Part shown: in pieces, positions 51,728-59,586 of the stretch
Layout of the letters: each line of letters begins with the position of its first letter
Position numbering within the stretch: position 1 is the stretch's first letter
Source of the DNA: UMGS1889 sp964540575
GTDB taxonomy: Bacteria; Bacillota; Clostridia; Oscillospirales; Ruminococcaceae
Direction of reading: 5' to 3'
DNA: 64,000 bases
Assembly (NCBI GenBank): GCA_964540575.1
Contig: CAZINI010000003.1
Location: forward strand, 65,483 to 129,482
The notes under the pieces: generated by a model
The model's database searches: none
The model's input: the letters and a program-made list of their open reading frames with translations, nothing else
Told to the model about the DNA's origin: nothing
Translations under genes and position numbers: made by a program

Positions 51728-52765
51728 ATGAAACGGGAAAATATTTCACTTTTGCTGTATACGGCGGCACATTTTGCTGTTGATTTTGCCTGTGCAAATC
51801 TGATATTTCGTATAAGCAACGGTTTTTACGATGCTGCCCTTCTGATGCTTACATATAATTTCTTCGCCTTTGCAATGCAGCTCCCTCTTGGGATAATCCT
51901 CGATAAATGGGGACGGAACGCTCTTGCGGCTGCTCTGGGCTGCCTTGTTACGGGGGCTGGGTATCTGTTTGCAAGCTTTCCTATGGCTGCGGCGGTCATA
52001 TGCGGTCTGGGAAATGCGGCTTTTCATCTGGGCGGCGGTATTGACGTGCTGAACGGTTCGGAAAAGGCTGCTCCCTCGGGCGTTTTCATATCGTCGGGGG
52101 CGGTGGGGCTGTTCCTCGGGACGCTTTGTGCAAAAAGCGGGGCGGCGGTGTATCTGCCTGTTATTTCCGTTCTGTGCCTGCTGGCGGCAGGCATTGTTCT
52201 GCTGAGAAAACGGCTTTACGGCGATCTTTCTTCGGAAAATGCGGAGTTTTCTCTGCCCGAAAAAAATGCCGCCTTATGGGGCGGGCTTGTTCTGCTGACG
52301 GCGGTGGTTCTGCTGAGAAGCTTTGCGGGCTTTGGAATGAGCTTTAGCTGGAAAAGCGGCTTCGGTGCGTTTCTTGCGGTCATATGTGCGGCGTCGGGGA
52401 AGCTTTTCGGGGGATTTGCTTCGGACAGGCTGGGCAGCGGGACGGCTTCTGCGGCATCTCTGGGAACGGCGGCTTTGCTCTGCCTTTTCGGGGAAAATAT
52501 CCTCTGCGGGGCGGCGGCGATACTGCTGTTTAATATGACTATGCCTGTCACCCTGAGAAAGGCGGCGGACATTTGCAGCGGCTGTAAGGGGTTTTCCTTC
52601 GGGCTTATGACCTTCGGACTGTTCTGCGGATTTATCCCCGTATATGCGGAAAATTCGGCGTTTTCTCTTAGCCCTGCGGTGCTGTGCGGGCTATGCCTTG
52701 CGTCCTTGGGACTGCTTCTTGCGGCACTTTATCTCATTAAAAGGGGGCGGACGGCTCGGAACTGA
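51728..52765 (+). CDS. Major-facilitator-like membrane protein
   Basis: A 345-residue integral membrane protein with about ten or eleven hydrophobic helices, rich in Gly, Ala and Leu. MFS-like features are the loop LGIILDKWGRNALAAALG after helix 2 and GGFASDRLGSG in the second half, which stand where the conserved G-x3-D-R-x-G-R loops of MFS carriers fall. The substrate is unknown. It is shorter than the usual 400 residues. GGAGATGAGG favours the ATG at 51728 over 51698. A small membrane protein gene follows after eight bases. Confidence 0.7.
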   Translation: MKRENISLLLYTAAHFAVDFACANLIFRISNGFYDAALLMLTYNFFAFAMQLPLGIILDKWGRNALAAALGCLVTGAGYLFASFPMAAAVICGLGNAAFHLGGGIDVLNGSEKAAPSGVFISSGAVGLFLGTLCAKSGAAVYLPVISVLCLLAAGIVLLRKRLYGDLSSENAEFSLPEKNAALWGGLVLLTAVVLLRSFAGFGMSFSWKSGFGAFLAVICAASGKLFGGFASDRLGSGTASAASLGTAALLCLFGENILCGAAAILLFNMTMPVTLRKAADICSGCKGFSFGLMTFGLFCGFIPVYAENSAFSLSPAVLCGLCLASLGLLLAALYLIKRGRTARN

Positions 52766-52773
52766 TATTTCCT

Positions 52774-53094
52774 ATGAGCATTTCCCTTATTCTGACGGTT
52801 GCTCTGGAGCTTTCGGCGGCAGCTGTTCTCGGCATTCGGGGACGTGACCTGCTGCTGACGGTCATTGTCAACATACTGACAAATCCTGCGGTAAATGCGG
52901 CTTATTACATATTATTGGGTACAACTGTGTTATATCCGCCGATGATAAAGGCAGTTCTGGAAATATCTGCTGTTGCCGCCGAATGGCTGATATATCGTAA
53001 ATACGGCGAAAATATCAAGCGACCTCTGCTGTTGTCCATAGGTCTGAATGGCTTTTCATTCTTTTCGGGAATGTTGATAAACAAATTAATTTAG
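52774..53094 (+). CDS. Small integral membrane protein of unknown function
   Basis: A 106-residue protein made of about four hydrophobic helices (residues 3-20, 25-50, 55-73, 85-103) with short loops and a KYGENIKR basic stretch before the last helix. No family could be named. It starts eight bases after the MFS-like gene and ends 11 bases before the secreted protein gene, so the three look co-transcribed. The ATG has only a weak upstream site. Confidence 0.6.
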   Translation: MSISLILTVALELSAAAVLGIRGRDLLLTVIVNILTNPAVNAAYYILLGTTVLYPPMIKAVLEISAVAAEWLIYRKYGENIKRPLLLSIGLNGFSFFSGMLINKLI

Positions 53095-53105
53095 GAGGAA
53101 TTATT

Positions 53106-53993
53106 ATGAAATTCAAAAAGCTTTTATCTGCACTGATAGGTGCGGCAGCTGCGGCTGCAATGGCGGTCACGGCTTCTGCCGATGTTATCTGGGAACCGTA
53201 TGAGAGCGATTTTTACACGAAGTATCAGGAGGACGCCGAGTATTACTACAATGCCAGACAGTTCGTTTCCGATGTCGATGTAGATATTTACGATGAACCG
53301 TATAAGAATGTCAAGAGCGTTCTGAAGGCGGGGACACCTCAGTATGTCAGCCTTGTTATCACCGATGATGACGGTTCACGCTGGGGATCGTTCTGGTATT
53401 CGGACGGCAATTCGGGTTTTGATGCGTGGATATGCCTTGACGGTATGTCGCTGGTTTATGACAGCACGGAGTTCCTCAAGGATCACGAGGGCGAATTTAC
53501 GGAGTATAACGGCGAACTGTCGGGCGAAAACTCTGAAGGCAAGTCCGTTTACTACTGGAAATATCCCGGTTCCTCTGAGATAGTTTTTTCGGATTATTTC
53601 AGAGAGGATCTCGAGAGTTATTTTAGTAAGGTTTACAAGGACGAGCGTGGAAGCTGGGGTTATATCGGCTATATGATGGGTCAGCGTGATGTTTGGGTAT
53701 ATCTGGATGACCCCACAAATCCCGCTCCCGAAAAGCTTGCGGATATTTTGGCACAGTCCGACACTATTGTTACGATTTCGTCCGAGAATACCGAGTCTGC
53801 TTTAGATGAAACGGCGGTTACGACCGTAAAGTCCGAGCCTGTGTCCGAGGAGGTCACTTCGGAAAATCCGCCGACTGAGGATAAGACTTCCGCTTATCTT
53901 CCCGCTGTGATAATGGCTGCTTCCGCCGCTGCGATTGCTGCTGTATGCCTTGCTGTTTTCGGCAGGAAGAAAAACAGCAATACCGACAAATAA
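53106..53993 (+). CDS. Cell-surface protein of unknown function with C-terminal membrane anchor
   Basis: A 295-residue exported protein. A signal peptide (residues 1 to about 25, ending TASAD) is followed by an aromatic and acidic domain that includes VDVDIYDEPYKNVKSVLKAGTPQYVSL, which resembles an SH3-like beta-barrel by pattern only. A Thr/Ser/Glu-rich linker (about 220-265) leads to a single helix (about 268-287) and a GRKKNSN tail, giving an anchor facing outwards. No enzyme motif is visible. AGGAGG lies before the ATG. It shares an apparent transcript with the two membrane genes upstream and ends at a terminator. Confidence 0.7.
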   Translation: MKFKKLLSALIGAAAAAAMAVTASADVIWEPYESDFYTKYQEDAEYYYNARQFVSDVDVDIYDEPYKNVKSVLKAGTPQYVSLVITDDDGSRWGSFWYSDGNSGFDAWICLDGMSLVYDSTEFLKDHEGEFTEYNGELSGENSEGKSVYYWKYPGSSEIVFSDYFREDLESYFSKVYKDERGSWGYIGYMMGQRDVWVYLDDPTNPAPEKLADILAQSDTIVTISSENTESALDETAVTTVKSEPVSEEVTSENPPTEDKTSAYLPAVIMAASAAAIAAVCLAVFGRKKNSNTDK

Positions 53994-54000
53994 ACCGTTT

Positions 54001-54047
54001 AGCCGCATATTTCCCTGTTATCGGCGGGAAAATATGCGGCTTTTTCA
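54001..54047 (+). terminator. Terminator after the surface protein gene
   Basis: AGCCGCATATTTCCC pairs with the segment ending GGGAAAATATGCGGCT, followed by TTTTTC. Confidence 0.83.
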
Positions 54048-54084
54048 TTCTTGAAAAAAATTTCAGAAAAAACCTAAAAGCCTA

Positions 54085-54126
54085 TTGACAAGGTAGGAAA
54101 AATGTGCTATTATAATACCAACCTAC
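54085..54126 (+). promoter_or_regulatory. Promoter and possible Rrf2-type operator before cysK
   Basis: TTGACA (54085-54090) and TATTAT (54108-54113) are 17 bases apart. An imperfect inverted repeat, CAAGGTAGG (54089-54097) with CCTACTTG (54122-54129), brackets the -10 element. The Rrf2-type regulator encoded after cysK is the obvious candidate to bind it. Confidence 0.6.
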
Positions 54127-54167
54127 TTGATAGATATGCAAATAAACATTCAGAAGGAGAGATACTT

Positions 54168-55100
54168 ATGTCAAAAATTTATACATCTGCCGATCAGCTT
54201 ATCGGAAAAACCCCGCTGCTTGAACTTTCCAACATTGAAAAGGAGCTTGGTCTGAAGGCTAAGCTGCTGGCAAAGCTGGAATATTTCAATCCCGCCGGCT
54301 CTGTTAAGGACAGAGTTGCAAAGGCTATGATCGACGATGCGGAGAAGAGCGGCAAACTGAAGCCCACTTCGGTCATCATTGAGCCTACTTCGGGAAATAC
54401 GGGTATCGGTCTGGCTGCTGTTGCGGCGGCTAGAGGGTACAGGATAATCATCGTTATGCCCGAAACTATGTCCATCGAACGCCGACAGCTGATGAAGGCT
54501 TACGGTGCCGAGCTGGTGCTTTCCGAAGGTGCAAAGGGTATGAAGGGTGCAATCGCAAAGGCTGAGGAGCTTGCGGCTGAGATACCCGACAGCTTTATTC
54601 CGTCTCAGTTTACAAATCCCGCAAATCCCAAGGCACATTTTGAGACTACGGGCCCCGAAATTTTCGAGGACACAGACGGAAATGTGGATATTTTCGTTGC
54701 GGGCGTCGGCACAGGCGGAACTGTTACGGGTATCGGCGAATATCTGAAATCCAAGAACCCGAATGTGAAGATAGTTGCCGTTGAGCCTGCTTCCTCGGCG
54801 GTGCTTTCCACAGGCGTTGCGGGACCTCATAAGATACAGGGTATCGGTGCGGGCTTTGTTCCCGAGGTGCTCAATACCAAAATTTACGATGAGATCATTC
54901 CCGTTGTCAACGAGGACGCATTCAGCACCGGAAAGCTTATCGGAAGAAGCGAAGGCGTACTTGTGGGAATTTCCTCGGGTGCGGCTGCATGGGCTGCTAT
55001 TGAGCTGGCAAAGCGTCCCGAAAATGAGGGCAAGAACATTGTCGTTCTGCTGCCCGATACAGGCGACAGATACCTTTCTACGGCACTTTTTGCCGATTAA
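54168..55100 (+). CDS. cysK: Cysteine synthase (O-acetylserine sulfhydrylase)
   Basis: A 310-residue PLP enzyme that makes cysteine from O-acetylserine and sulfide. The PLP lysine lies in NPAGSVKDRVA, the substrate loop in PTSGNTGIGLA, the phosphate loop in GVGTGGTVTG, and the C-terminal Ser in LVGISSGAA. Length is standard. GAAGGAG precedes the ATG at 54168; a longer frame from 54102 begins inside the promoter. An Rrf2 regulator follows after 79 bases, resembling the CymR-cysK theme of sulfur control in Firmicutes. Confidence 0.96.
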   Translation: MSKIYTSADQLIGKTPLLELSNIEKELGLKAKLLAKLEYFNPAGSVKDRVAKAMIDDAEKSGKLKPTSVIIEPTSGNTGIGLAAVAAARGYRIIIVMPETMSIERRQLMKAYGAELVLSEGAKGMKGAIAKAEELAAEIPDSFIPSQFTNPANPKAHFETTGPEIFEDTDGNVDIFVAGVGTGGTVTGIGEYLKSKNPNVKIVAVEPASSAVLSTGVAGPHKIQGIGAGFVPEVLNTKIYDEIIPVVNEDAFSTGKLIGRSEGVLVGISSGAAAWAAIELAKRPENEGKNIVVLLPDTGDRYLSTALFAD

Positions 55101-55179
55101 CTAAATCTCCGAGCGGACGAGATACCGCCGCCTGTTGTGTCAGACGGCGGATTTTTCGGCTTGAAAAGAGGTGCTTATT

Positions 55180-55608
55180 ATGATGATCTCCACAAGAGGG
55201 AGATATGCTCTGCGTGTGATGATAGATCTTGCCGAACATGACAACGGCGGCTATATACCGATGAAGGACGTTGCTGACAGGCAGGAGCTTTCGCTGAAAT
55301 ATTTGGAGAGGATACTGCCCGTGCTGACCAAAAATAAGCTTGTTGCGGGCGTTCACGGAAAGGGCGGCGGCTATCGGCTGAACAGGCGTCCGGAGGAATA
55401 CACAGTCGGGGAGATACTGCGGCTTACGGAGGGAAATCTTGCTCCAGTGTCCTGTCTGGAGTGCGGTGCGGAGCCGTGTCCCCGTGTTTCCGAGTGCCGC
55501 ACCCTGAAAATGTGGACGGATTTTTATAATATGACAAACAAGTATTTTGACGGTATCACCATTGCCGACCTTATGCGGTCGGAGGGTTCTGGGGATTATG
55601 TTATTTGA
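55180..55608 (+). CDS. Rrf2 family transcriptional regulator (CymR/IscR-like)
   Basis: A 142-residue winged-helix regulator opening MMISTRGRYALRVMIDLAE, with KDVADRQELSLKYLERIL as the recognition region and KGGGYRL in the wing. The C-terminal part has a cysteine cluster, CLECGAEPCPRVSEC, placed like the iron-sulfur ligands of IscR, so it may sense iron-sulfur or sulfur status, whereas CymR lacks such a cluster. GAGGTG supports the ATG at 55180 (55183 is also possible). It probably regulates cysK and itself. Confidence 0.9.
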   Translation: MMISTRGRYALRVMIDLAEHDNGGYIPMKDVADRQELSLKYLERILPVLTKNKLVAGVHGKGGGYRLNRRPEEYTVGEILRLTEGNLAPVSCLECGAEPCPRVSECRTLKMWTDFYNMTNKYFDGITIADLMRSEGSGDYVI

Positions 55609-55620
55609 TTTTTTATGTGG

Positions 55621-55668
55621 AAATGCTCTTTCGGCGGGTTTTTCGTTCTGCCGAAAGAGCATTTTTTG
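55621..55668 (+). terminator. Terminator after the Rrf2 gene
   Basis: AAATGCTCTTTCGGC pairs with GCCGAAAGAGCATTT around a 14-base loop, then TTTT. Confidence 0.87.
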
Positions 55669-55768
55669 TTTGCAGTCAAACGAATACAGTACAGTGGAAT
55701 AGTTTGTGCATTGTTAAATATCAACAAAAATTCTCTAATAAAATTTACACCGAAATTACGAAACCATA

Positions 55769-55797
55769 TAGACAAGCCGTCAAAAAAATTGTATAAT
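55769..55797 (+). promoter_or_regulatory. Promoter of the L-fucose operon
   Basis: TAGACA (55769-55774), 17 bases, then TATAAT (55792-55797). The leader that follows contains an ACGGCAAA / TTTGCCGT inverted repeat (55805-55812 and 55845-55852), a possible regulator site or RNA hairpin just before the fucA binding site. Confidence 0.7.
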
Positions 55798-55879
55798 ATA
55801 TACATACGGCAAATGTGTTGTAAAAGTATTTTTGTGAAGATTGTTTGCCGTTGAATTTTAGGAATTGAGGAATAGTCCC

Positions 55880-56569
55880 ATGAATGAGAAAGAGATCAAG
55901 GAGCAGATGTGCGATGTCTGCCATAAAATGTGGCAGCTGGGCTGGGTCGCCGCCAATGACGGAAATGTGTCCGTTAAGCTGGACGACAACACATTTCTTG
56001 CCACTCCCACAGGCATCAGCAAAAGCTTCATCACACCCGAAAAAATTGTCAAGATAAACGCTGAAGGTGAAGTTCTTGAAGCTGAAAACGGTTACAGACC
56101 GTCCTCGGAGATAAAGATGCACCTCCGCTGCTACAAGGAACGTCCCGATGTGGGCGGCGTTGTTCACGCTCATCCCCCGACGGCTACGGGATATGCGGTG
56201 GCTAACAAAGCGTTGGACGGCTACACTATGATAGAGGCAGTAATTGCGGTGGGAAGCGTCCCCGTGACACCATACGGAACGCCGTCTACATATGAAGTCC
56301 CCGAGGCTATCGCACCATATCTCAAGGAACACGATGTAATGCTTTTGCAAAATCACGGTGCACTTACTGTCGGTGCAGACCTGCTGACGGCATACTATCG
56401 AATGGAAACGCTGGAGCTGTTTGCGAAAATATCCCTGACCGCTCATCTGCTGGGCGGAGAGAGGGAAATTTCCCGTGAAAATATCGACCGCCTTTGCAAA
56501 ATGCGTGAGAATTACAAGGTTACGGGAAATCACCCCGGATATAAAAAGTATCCTTATGGGGACAAGTAG
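55880..56569 (+). CDS. fucA: L-fuculose-phosphate aldolase (class II aldolase)
   Basis: A 229-residue zinc aldolase that splits L-fuculose-1-phosphate into dihydroxyacetone phosphate and L-lactaldehyde. Class II aldolase/adducin motifs are visible: NDGNVSVKL, TPTGISKSF, PSSEIKMH with the catalytic Glu, VVHAHPPTA with two zinc His, and LLQNHGALTVG with the third. The ATG at 55880 is preferred to the TTG at 55865. It is the first gene of the fucose operon. Immediately after its stop, an inverted-repeat-bounded insertion begins. Confidence 0.93.
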   Translation: MNEKEIKEQMCDVCHKMWQLGWVAANDGNVSVKLDDNTFLATPTGISKSFITPEKIVKINAEGEVLEAENGYRPSSEIKMHLRCYKERPDVGGVVHAHPPTATGYAVANKALDGYTMIEAVIAVGSVPVTPYGTPSTYEVPEAIAPYLKEHDVMLLQNHGALTVGADLLTAYYRMETLELFAKISLTAHLLGGEREISRENIDRLCKMRENYKVTGNHPGYKKYPYGDK

Positions 56570-56574
56570 GCGTA

Positions 56575-57091
56575 AATGTGGAGAGTGGAAAGTGAAAAGT
56601 GAAATTTTTGCTTCTGCTTAGATATTGGTGTTGTGCTGATATGGTAAATAGAAATGTTGCAATGGATAAAAGCAAGAGATTTGCTATCCGCATTGTTAAT
56701 ATGTATAAGTATCTTTCCTCTGAAAAGAATGAGTACATATTGTCAAAGCAGGCTTTAAGAAGCGGAACTAGTATCGGTGCAAACATTGCTGAAGCAGAAT
56801 GTGCTATAAGCAGAAATGATTTTTTGAGCAAGCTGTATATTGCATTAAAGGAATGTAACGAAACTTCATACTGGCTGGAATTGCTTCACGAAACTGATTA
56901 TCTTGATGATGACATGTTTGAAAGCATTTTCAATGACTGTCAGGAGCTAAAAAGAATTCTTTCTGCTTCGACCAAGACAATGAAAACCCGATTTCCATAA
57001 TCCGCATTTTTACGGTAAATAATGAAACTATTTGGAAATGTGAAAGCGTTTGGTGAAAAAAATTCACTCTTCACTTTTCACTTTCCACATT
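56575..57091 (+). mobile_element. Inverted-repeat-bounded element carrying a four-helix-bundle gene
   Basis: A segment of about 517 bases between fucA and fucO has terminal inverted repeats of about 35 bases (56575-56609 and 57056-57091) that match at all but three or four positions. The left end reads AATGTGGAGAGTGGAAAGTG, and the right end is its near complement, finishing CTTTCCACATT. Inside lies one gene of the S23/intervening-sequence protein family. No transposase is encoded. The arrangement suggests a non-autonomous mobile cassette inserted into the operon. Confidence 0.7.
56641..57000 (+). CDS. Four-helix-bundle protein (S23/23S rRNA intervening-sequence protein family)
   Basis: A protein of about 119 residues of the four-helix-bundle family first noticed in 23S rRNA intervening sequences and related to the Avd protein of diversity-generating retroelements. 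The family core is clear: DKSKRFAIRIVNMYKYLSSE, LSKQALRSGTSIGANIAEAECAISRNDFLSKLYIALKE, then ETSYWLELL. The start is uncertain: ATG at 56641 or 56662, neither with a good binding site; a GTG at 56599 would begin inside the repeat. It is unrelated to fucose metabolism and lies between terminal inverted repeats. Codon use is more AT-rich than its neighbours. Confidence 0.88.
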   Translation: MVNRNVAMDKSKRFAIRIVNMYKYLSSEKNEYILSKQALRSGTSIGANIAEAECAISRNDFLSKLYIALKECNETSYWLELLHETDYLDDDMFESIFNDCQELKRILSASTKTMKTRFP

Positions 57092-57112
57092 AAATAAAAG
57101 GAGTTGTTTTAA

Positions 57113-58258
57113 ATGAACAGATTTATTCTCAACGAAACCTCTTACCACGGTGCGGGTGCTATCGCTGCTATCGCCGATGAAGCAAAGGGCAGGGGCTTTA
57201 AGAAGGCTCTGGTATGCTCCGACCCCGATCTTGTTAAGTTCGGCGTGACCAAGAAGGTCACCGATGTTCTGGACGGTGCGGGACTGGCTTATGAGCTTTA
57301 TTCCAATATCAAGCCAAACCCCACTATCGAGAATGTTCAGTCGGGCGTTGAAGCGTTTAAGGCAGCAGGTGCGGATTACCTTATCGCTATCGGCGGCGGC
57401 TCGTCTATGGACACTGCCAAGGCTGTTGGTATCATCATCACAAACCCCGAATTTGCCGATGTAAGAAGCCTTGAAGGCGTTGCGGACACCAAGAACAAGT
57501 GCGTTCCCATTCTTGCTGTCCCCACTACCGCAGGTACTGCTGCTGAGGTTACTATCAACTATGTTATCACCGATGCGGAGAAGAACAGAAAGATGGTTTG
57601 CGTTGACCCCCACGATATTCCCGTAGTTGCTTTCGTTGACCCCGATATGATGGAGTCTATGCCCAAGGGTCTTACCGCCGCAACAGGTATGGACGCTCTC
57701 ACACACGCTATCGAGGGCTACATAACTAAGGGTGCATGGGAGCTTTCGGATATGTTCCATCTCAAGGCTATCGAAATAATCGCACGTTCACTGAGAGATG
57801 CGGTCGCAAACACCAAGCAGGGCCGTGCTGATATGGCTCTCGGTCAGTATGTTGCAGGAATGGGCTTCTCAAACGTTGGTCTGGGAATAGTTCACTCTAT
57901 GGCTCACCCTCTCGGTGCACTTTATGATACTCCTCACGGCGTTGCAAACGCTATCATTCTGCCTACCGTTATGGAGTACAACGCTCCCGCAACAGGCGAA
58001 AAGTACCGTGAAATTGCCCGTGCTATGGGCGTTCAGGGCGTTGATGCTATGTCGCAGGAGGAATACAGGAAGGCAGCTATCGACGCTGTTAAGCAGCTTT
58101 CCGTTGATGTTGGAATCCCCGCCGACCTTAAGGCTATCGTTAAGCCCGAGGACTTAGATTTCCTGTCACAGTCTGCTTATGATGACGCTTGCCGTCCCGG
58201 AAATCCCCGTGATACTTCCGTTGAGGAGATCAAGGAGCTTTACAAATCACTTATGTGA
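57113..58258 (+). CDS. fucO: Lactaldehyde reductase (iron-containing alcohol dehydrogenase)
   Basis: A 381-residue group III alcohol dehydrogenase that reduces L-lactaldehyde to 1,2-propanediol, regenerating NAD+ during anaerobic fucose use. The NAD loop is AIGGGSSMDTAK; metal ligands lie in GMDALTHAIEGY and HSMAHPLGALYDTPHG. The N-terminal MNRFILNETSYHG is characteristic of FucO. Binding site AAGGAG is just beyond the right repeat of the inserted element, so the insertion leaves this gene translatable. It pairs functionally with fucA upstream. Confidence 0.95.
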   Translation: MNRFILNETSYHGAGAIAAIADEAKGRGFKKALVCSDPDLVKFGVTKKVTDVLDGAGLAYELYSNIKPNPTIENVQSGVEAFKAAGADYLIAIGGGSSMDTAKAVGIIITNPEFADVRSLEGVADTKNKCVPILAVPTTAGTAAEVTINYVITDAEKNRKMVCVDPHDIPVVAFVDPDMMESMPKGLTAATGMDALTHAIEGYITKGAWELSDMFHLKAIEIIARSLRDAVANTKQGRADMALGQYVAGMGFSNVGLGIVHSMAHPLGALYDTPHGVANAIILPTVMEYNAPATGEKYREIARAMGVQGVDAMSQEEYRKAAIDAVKQLSVDVGIPADLKAIVKPEDLDFLSQSAYDDACRPGNPRDTSVEEIKELYKSLM

Positions 58259-58291
58259 TTTTCCACTGATGTAATTGCAATTAATGCATTC

Positions 58292-58340
58292 TATGCCGCA
58301 ATCCGTGCAGCTTTTTGTGCGGGTTGCGTGCGTATTTTTT
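58292..58340 (+). promoter_or_regulatory. Hairpin between fucO and the HAD gene
   Basis: GCAATCCGTGCA pairs with TGTGCGGGTTGC around a short T-rich loop, followed after five bases by a T6 run. It is a weak terminator or attenuator inside the operon. Confidence 0.5.
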
Positions 58341-58356
58341 GAAAGAGGGGATCTTG

Positions 58357-59085
58357 ATGAAGCTTCCCGAGATGATACTTTTTGATTACGGAAATACGAT
58401 TTTATATGAGCAATATGTGGACGGCGTTAAGGGACACAAAGCGGTTTTTCGGCATCTGACCAAAAATCCCGACAATGTGACTCCCGAGCAGGTAAACGAG
58501 CTGGGCGGGGAGATATTCAAAAGGCTGAATATCCCGAGAAACAGCGGTTTTGAGATACATCAGCGGTTTTACGATAAGCTTCAATATGAATATTTCGGTC
58601 TGGAATTCGACATTCCTTATGAGGATATTGAACTGATATTCTGGAAAAACGCTTCGGAGATAAAGCTTATGCCGGGTGTTAAAAAAATGCTTGCTTATCT
58701 TCGGGAGAATGGCATACGCAGCGGAGTCATCAGCAATCTCGGCTGGTCGGGAAATGCCCTGAAAACCCGCATTGACGAGTGCTTGCCCGAGAATGAATTC
58801 GAGTTTGTCATTGCGTCCAGCGAGTATATTTTCCGCAAGCCCGACAGGCTTATCTTCGAGCTGGCACTGAGAAAAGCGGGCTTGACTGCTGACAAGGTGT
58901 GGTTTTGCGGAGATACGGTTTCGGCGGATATTGACGGTGCACATAATATGGGAATATTTCCCGTTTGGTATGATGACAAAACTATCCCGTGCCCCTGGAA
59001 AACGCCTTGTCCCGAACCCGATTATGAGCATTTGCACATTAACGATTGGAACAGTCTGACAGATATTCTTGAAAAATTGAAATGA
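58357..59085 (+). CDS. HAD family hydrolase in the fucose operon
   Basis: A 242-residue HAD phosphatase-like protein. Motif I is LFDYGNTIL: the nucleophile Asp10 is present, but the second Asp, usually two residues on, is Gly12, giving DxGxT, a form found in a branch of clostridial HAD proteins. Motif II lies in SGVISNLGW, the Lys in IFRKPDRLIFE, and the acidic motif in FCGDTVSADIDGA. GAGGGG precedes the ATG at 58357. Its place between fucO and fucU suggests it acts on a fucose-pathway sugar phosphate, as an inference only. Confidence 0.83.
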   Translation: MKLPEMILFDYGNTILYEQYVDGVKGHKAVFRHLTKNPDNVTPEQVNELGGEIFKRLNIPRNSGFEIHQRFYDKLQYEYFGLEFDIPYEDIELIFWKNASEIKLMPGVKKMLAYLRENGIRSGVISNLGWSGNALKTRIDECLPENEFEFVIASSEYIFRKPDRLIFELALRKAGLTADKVWFCGDTVSADIDGAHNMGIFPVWYDDKTIPCPWKTPCPEPDYEHLHINDWNSLTDILEKLK

Positions 59086-59095
59086 GGAACGGAAA

Positions 59096-59533
59096 ATGTT
59101 AAAAAATATCCCAAAGATCCTATCTCCCGAGTTGGTGAAAACGCTGATGGAAATGGGTCACGGCGATGAGATAGTTATCGCTGACGGAAATTTCCCTTCG
59201 GAAACCATCGGAAAAAGGGTAGTACGGGCGGACGGTCACGGCGTTCCCGAGCTGCTGGACGCTATAATGCAGCTTTTCCCGCTGGACACCTACACTGAAA
59301 AACCTGTTATGCTTATGGAGGTCGTCCCCGGCGACCCGGTAGTTCCCACTATTTGGGACGAATACAAGGACATCATTAACAAGTACGAGCCCGAAAACTG
59401 CAAGATAGAAATGATAGAGCGTTTTGCGTTCTATGAGCGGGCAAAGACCGCTTATGCCGTTGTTGCCACGGGCGAGGAGGCTATTTATGCAAATATTATC
59501 CTCAAAAAGGGCGTCGTAAAAGGGAACGCTTAA
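59096..59533 (+). CDS. fucU: L-fucose mutarotase
   Basis: A 145-residue RbsD/FucU family protein that interconverts the alpha and beta forms of L-fucose so that the isomerase is supplied. The catalytic His22 lies in EMGHGDEIVIADGNFPSE, and FAFYERAKTAYAVVATGE near the end is the family signature. GGAACGG stands before the ATG, 11 bases after the HAD gene. Length is normal. Confidence 0.95.
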   Translation: MLKNIPKILSPELVKTLMEMGHGDEIVIADGNFPSETIGKRVVRADGHGVPELLDAIMQLFPLDTYTEKPVMLMEVVPGDPVVPTIWDEYKDIINKYEPENCKIEMIERFAFYERAKTAYAVVATGEEAIYANIILKKGVVKGNA

Positions 59534-59586
59534 CCATTTTTTACAGCAAATCAACCGTTGTATCGGCACAACATAAGGAGGTCACT

